Part shown: piece by piece, positions 32,900-37,520 of the stretch
How positions within the stretch are numbered: position 1 is the stretch's first letter
Layout of the letters: each line of letters opens with the position of its first letter
NCBI RefSeq assembly: GCF_000485595.1
Contig: NW_014577424.1
Coordinates: 29,672-67,191, forward strand
Length of the DNA: 37,520 bases
Source of the DNA: Priapulus caudatus
Taxonomy: Eukaryota > Priapulida > Priapulimorpha > Priapulimorphida > Priapulidae
Direction: 5' to 3'
The notes under the pieces: model-generated
Database searches by the model: none
The model's input: the letters and a program-made list of their open reading frames with translations, nothing else
Told to the model about the DNA's origin: nothing
Translations under genes and position numbers: made by a program

Positions 32900-33082
32900 C
32901 GGAGAGACATGCAGAGGGATACAGAGAAAGAAAAGAAAGAAAGAGAGAGAGAGAAGTATGCAGAGAGATACAGAGAAAGAAGAAAGAGAGGAGGAGGAGA
33001 GAGATACAGAGAAAGCAAATAAGAAAGTGAGAAAGAGAGCGAGAGAGCGATAGAGACTGAGAGAGAGAGGGAGAGAGAGAGG
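32900..33082. repeat. Purine-rich GA/GAAA/GATACAGAGAAAG repeats
   Basis: GA runs with repeated words GATACAGAGAAAG (about 32918, 32969 and 33003) and AGAGGTATGCAGA-like segments, a degenerate minisatellite in polypurine context. Confidence 0.75.
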
Positions 33083-33510
33083 TATGCAGACTCAGAGGAC
33101 CTTCGCTCGCTCATCTTCACACGTGGCGCGCTGCGTGTCCGGCTATAGATGCTCCGGTCATCATCGGGCATTGAGAGAGGGGGGCCCCTGCGGCGCGGCC
33201 ATCCAGCAATATGTCCGCAAAGTGGAACTCAATTGCCCCGTTGAGAGTCGGTGTCCAGTGATCGTGGAAGCATCGGGCACCATTACATATAGGGCACGGG
33301 CTAACCATCGGCGCTGCAATAATAACAGTGCACCGCATTTGATCGTAAATCCGCCAGCGCTTCGTAGCATGCGAAAGCGTTGTGCGAGGGCGATCTAGTC
33401 GGAGCTGATGGGCCGTGCTTACACGCGGGGTACGGTTACGGTGCCACTATATCGCCCGCTCGCCGCTCGAAATATGCTGACCGGTGTCTTTGACCAACTG
33501 CTCTTACATG
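33083..33510. other. GC-richer unique stretch
   Basis: Open frames on both strands (up to about 104 codons) run into the purine tract at the left. No domain is recognised, and strand-symmetric openness in GC-rich DNA argues against coding. Confidence 0.4.
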
Positions 33511-33512
33511 GT

Positions 33513-33635
33513 GTGTGAGTCACTGAGTGTGTGTGTGAGTGCGTGCGTGTGTGTATTTGTGCGTGCGTTCGTGTATTTATGCGTGCGTGCATGCGTGCGT
33601 ATTTGTTTTTGTGTGTGCATGTGTGCGGGTGCGTT
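33513..33635. repeat. Imperfect GT/GTGC/GTATTTGTGC microsatellite
   Basis: GT-rich tract with interspersed GTGCGTGC and GTATTTGTGCGTGCG words. Confidence 0.85.
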
Positions 33636-34850
33636 TTTAGTTCTTACTTTATGTTAGTACTTACTTCTCATGTAAAAAATTTTTATACACCATAGTAAAT
33701 TCGTGACGTAGTCAATTTTAAAAGGGGAAACGCTAAAAATGACCTTCATAGACAAGGAGTTCTTTCTGTAGTAGTGACCGCCAGCGTGGGTTTCACTGTG
33801 AAGATTATAACGCGATGGGAAAAGGTCGTGCACGTTCAACATTTTCGGCAGTAATCCGGCAAGCTGGGGGGACGCATTCCCCGCGTGCCTCGCCGACCGA
33901 CGTACATGACTACACAGTACACACACACACGCCGGCCTACCTCAGTTAACACACGTAGCTGCTGAAAAGCCACGAGAGATCATTTTTTCGGGGGCAAGGT
34001 GTTACACGGGACGGGCGCGCGCGTGCGTGTGTGCTCAACGGTTATCGTCGTTAGAGACACCTCGCTGAACTAGCGAAGTAAAGTTTTTTCGGATTAGTAA
34101 ACAGTGTCAACAAGCTAATGCGACGAAATGCCTGATTATATAGCGAACTCTGGAGATAATGCTGTTGACTTTATGATAGGCTAGTTCAAACTGTAATACA
34201 GCAGGAGTGTTCGCGTGTAACACGGGCAGCCGCTGGCGTTCATTGTGTAGTTAGTAGCCACAGGGTTACTGCTGTTATCAGTAACCCCCAAACTACATCA
34301 GCGTGCTAACAGTTGCGATATATTTTTCGGTGGCACTGATATGATTAGTAACTCAAATCGTGTCAGCTTATTATGAGTGCAAGGTATACACAGGAACGCA
34401 GTGCTTTATAACGAGGGTATGCTAAACCTGACATCGCTGGTAAATCTTCATTGTTATCGTAGCTGCGTCTTCTGCTCTTTATTATATATGACCGACCGAA
34501 TTGAAACGTATATAATTGCGACTGACGGAAATATTTACTTGCGAAAAAATGAAATGTTGTCCCCCGCACGAAACGCGGAGTGACTGTACATGGGGACGGG
34601 ACCGGTGGATGAAGAGGCGCATAATACACTGTACAAAGTAAACTACAGTAGATTACATTTACAGGCGTAGCTTTGTGCCAACCACAGTTGGGCTTATGCA
34701 GGTCAGACATCGCTGCCAACAATGGGGATTAGGGGGGAATTACTGGCTGAAGATAGCAGTGACGTTTTTTTATCACGCTTCATGCGAAATTTAACGTAGC
34801 CGGCCCACAAACATACAATTGCAGAGGGGGAAATGCATCCGGTAAATCGT
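33636..34850. other. Unassigned DNA
   Basis: No exon recognised. It includes a hairpin, GGGTTACTG (34263-34271) with CAGTAACCC (34279-34287), enclosed by GTAGTT (34247-34252) and AACTAC (34291-34296). That could be a small foldback. Confidence 0.45.
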
Positions 34851-34851
34851 A

Positions 34852-34944
34852 TAGAGAGAGGGGGAGCGCGAGAGAGAGGGGAATGGGGGGGGGGAGAAAG
34901 AGGAGATAGATAGCGACAGGGAGAGACGGAGAAGCACACATACA

Positions 34945-34988
<44 letters not shown>

Positions 34989-35052
34989 CACACACACACC
35001 ACACACACACATCCAAGTCACACAGGAAAGAGAGAGAGAGAGAAAGCAGAGA

Positions 35053-35102
<50 letters not shown>

Positions 35103-35194
35103 AAGAAGAGAGATAAGAGACGAGAGAGAGAGAGCGAGGAGCGAGAGCGAGAGCGAGAGTCAAGAGAGAGAGAGAGAGAGCAGAGAAAGGAGAT

Positions 35195-35238
<44 letters not shown>

Positions 35239-35305
35239 AAGAAGAGAGCGCGAGAAGCGAGCGAGAGAAGAGAAGAGAGAGAGAAGAGAGAGAGAGGGGG
35301 GGGGG
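34852..35305. repeat. Compound GA / CACG / CA / GA array
   Basis: GA-rich purines (34852-34935), then (CACG)n and (CA)n (34939-35010), then about 280 bp of GA-rich sequence with GAGC variants ending in a G run. The minus-strand 177-codon Ser/Leu frame is an artefact. Confidence 0.95.
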
Positions 35306-35590
35306 AGGAGCATTGTTTAAGAGCGAGGCTGCTATGCTAGCGCAGATCAGTCTGAAAAATGTTATACGTAAGCAATGTTATGCTTTCGAACATCCGTTAA
35401 TTTGCTAATATTTAATAAATACAACAATTTATCCGAGAGCATTATCTTCATCCGATATCGCGCATTGACATTTGTGTGATGGTTTTTCGCATGGAATGTA
35501 ATATATTCTATCTCCTGCTCTGTCTCCTGTCTCTCTGCTTCCTCTGTATCTTTCGTCCTTCTCTCACTTCCCTTTCTCCTATTTTGCGCG
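35306..35590. other. Unassigned spacer
   Basis: Unique AT-rich sequence between two purine/pyrimidine arrays, with no features recognised. Confidence 0.45.
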
Positions 35591-35715
35591 CGCTCTCTCT
35601 CTCTCGCGCTCTCTCTCTCGCTTGCTCTTTCTCTCTCTTTCGCTCTCTCTCTCTCGCGCTCTTTCTCGCTCGCGCTCTCTCGCTTTCTTTCTCTATTTCT
35701 CCCTCTCCCGCTTTC
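35591..35715. repeat. CT-rich (CTCTCG) array
   Basis: Pyrimidine-rich CTCTCT, CTCGCG and CTTTCT units. It is inverted in purine polarity relative to the GA array at 34852-35305, so the two could pair as a large imperfect inverted repeat. Confidence 0.9.
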
Positions 35716-36780
35716 TCTTTCCCACTCTACACCACTCTGTTTCTGCTGCTTGTTGCAATTTTTCTGTTTGAGTAAATTGTTGAAGAGAATATTACTAAGA
35801 AATTGCGTGCACGGCCGGCTTATTTCCGACCCATTTTCAAGCGTTTATGTGCCCTAATCTAGCATGCAGCGCTATAGACAAATGCCCCCGCTTGGCGCCA
35901 CAGCATCTATAATGAGTGGATTGTAAATGTGCAGGCGTGTACAGGTTGCCTGAGTCGCATAAAGGAACGCTCGTGTCTAGCGCTGAATTTGCGTGTGCGG
36001 CGGGGGAATAACTTTGCTGAACTAATAGATTTTTCGGTCAATTAGTAGAAGTAAAATAATGCCGTATACTTTCTCTCTAGTTAATGCAGGTTTATGGCGT
36101 TTGCAATTAGTCACGGTACTATACTACTTCGTGTTTCTAATTCGTAACCGGGATAGCCATCTGTATAACTGCCGGCTTAAGTAATAAATGCATTTGAGAA
36201 TGCAGCAAAAATTATAATGTTATCTAAAGTCCCCTAAGGTCATAAAGTTTGCAAAAATTTGCCCATTATTACTCTAATTTCAGGATTTGTTTTAATTTGA
36301 GCCTTCAGGCAGTCCTTATAAACAAGTCACGAGAACGCCCAGTGGATGATCCCACAAAATACCGAGAAATGTGGCGTATGTGTATGTGCAGTCCATGTAA
36401 TCTCACCGAGCACGAAGGGATATTAAGTCATTCCTAGACTACACGGGAACAGCTACATTAGGAGGCTTGCTAATGTACAGGCGAATGCCACATATGACCC
36501 TAATCCGTGCTGGCTGTCCCAGACCGAGCCAGCTGGCATGTGTTCCTATCCCTACACAGGGACACAGTACCCCAGCTTTGCTTATAACTCGGCCGGCTGT
36601 AAATTGTAAACAGTGATACACACAGTCGGGGAACGTGTGCCAGAGGTGAGTAAGAACTAAGAAACACATTCGTCTGGGATATATCCGACTCGTATATACA
36701 GTCAATTAATCTGCAATGGTGCCCTCAGGTCGCGTGTTTTATAACACAAGCGTGTAAATGATTAAAGTTAGTAAACTCTG
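35716..36780. other. Unassigned DNA
   Basis: No exon or repeat recognised. The 88-codon minus-strand frame at 36439-36705 has no recognisable domain. Confidence 0.45.
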
Positions 36781-36782
36781 CG

Positions 36783-36826
36783 CGTGTGTGTGTTGGAGGA
36801 GGAGGAGGAGGAGGAGGGGGGGGGGT
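36783..36826. repeat. Compound GT / GGA / G microsatellite
   Basis: A short GT run, then about seven GGA units, then a G run. Confidence 0.9.
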
Positions 36827-36986
36827 AGTGTGTAGCGGCGTGCGTTTGTGAGATTAGTTTCTAGGCGGAAATTTTGCGGACATAACGACTTTGGAAACGA
36901 TCAGGGAATAAAAGTGTTAGCCCTCTCCGTAGATTATGTGATTGCGTCTGTCTGATATGTACATGATGGTATGCGTAGTGAGTATA

Positions 36987-37240
36987 TGAGCCTCATAATG
37001 CAATAGTGGGCTAGGTGCATTTTTTGTCATTTTGAGTTAGGTGCAGAAATGAATAGAGAAAAGTGATATCTTTCAGAGCAATAGTGGTGTAAGTCAAAAT
37101 AAATTTCAAATTTCGACATATAGGGGGCAGTGTAGTATTGCACTTAGTATTACAGCCTTACAGCCTTAGAACTTTAAAGGCCTCGATCTCCTACGAAATG
37201 ACAAAAATGCACCTAGCCCACTATTGCATTAAGGGGCTCA
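36987..37240. mobile_element. 254-bp MITE with TA target site
   Basis: The left end TGAGCCTCATAATGCAATAG and the reverse complement of the right end, TGAGCCCCTTAATGCAATAG, continue together through GTGGGCTAGGTGCATTTTTGTCAT. This gives inverted repeats of about 55-60 bp with few mismatches. TA flanks both ends (36985-36986 and 37241-37242), the duplication expected of Tc1/mariner elements. An internal GCAATAGTGG word at about 37079 echoes the ends. The interior has no coding capacity. Superfamily is inferred from TA plus the inverted repeats. Confidence 0.8.
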
Positions 37241-37339
37241 TATAATGTGATCAAAAGATATACTCTTTATTAAGTACGTTATTGTTCATTTGCATTATTT
37301 TACAATTGATGTATGTATTCTATTACGTATTATATGATG

Positions 37340-37520
<181 letters not shown>

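Noticed and set aside
32469-33171. Pro-rich frames on the minus strand and Gly-rich frame on the plus strand
   Set aside because: Direct translation of the polyG block. Open in several frames at once, so not evidence for coding.

Overview
The window looks like non-coding, repeat-rich nuclear DNA of a metazoan, most likely a marine or aquatic invertebrate. The reasons are the very high density of long di-, tri-, penta- and hexanucleotide arrays, several short non-autonomous DNA transposons with inverted repeats, GT-AG style splice donors next to ATG-led mini-exons, a 10-N scaffold gap, and no bacterial gene organisation. The phylum cannot be fixed from the sequence. No complete protein-coding gene, rRNA, tRNA or CRISPR array could be supported. 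Almost all longer open frames are translations of microsatellites.

Layout. 1-3183: AT-rich intergenic or intronic DNA with a structured foldback (288-398), a mini-foldback (38-80) and a degenerate 26-bp minisatellite (about 1541-1775). 3184-3926: probable inverted-repeat element holding a GT/GC array. 4133-4839: CATATA hexamer satellite. 5742-6356: 14-bp minisatellite, passively open on the minus strand. 6775-7680: large foldback transposon bounded by TTAA. 8142-9260: CA array, 24-bp minisatellite, CAG repeat and a CpG-rich stretch with a candidate first coding exon (8914-8974). 9260-13170: no recognised genes. 13175-14353: 1.2 kb polypurine tract with 60-bp tandem copies.

14359-19426 and 19437-24286 are two near-identical direct copies of the same ~5 kb segment separated by exactly 10 Ns. 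They differ by scattered substitutions and three clear length differences, one of them inside a small CAGGG-ended transposon. The first copy ends in the AT repeat that follows the second, and the second starts just after the GA repeat that precedes the first. This is what two unmerged overlapping allelic contigs would look like, so the locus is probably single copy.

24287-37520: pentamer array (GGCAT), then the best gene evidence in the window, a first exon at 27314-27368 encoding a signal peptide followed by a consensus GTAAGA donor. Downstream lie about 10 kb of intron-like or intergenic DNA with mini-foldbacks (29423-29474, 30577-30636), a (GT)43 array, a polyG block, GA/CA/CT arrays, a 254-bp TA-flanked MITE (36987-37240), and a terminal (GA)n run to the window end.

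Nothing here amounts to a multi-gene system. The most distinctive elements are the foldbacks: one large TTAA-bounded palindrome, and a possible family of tiny hairpins sharing CAAGAG...CTCTTG ends.
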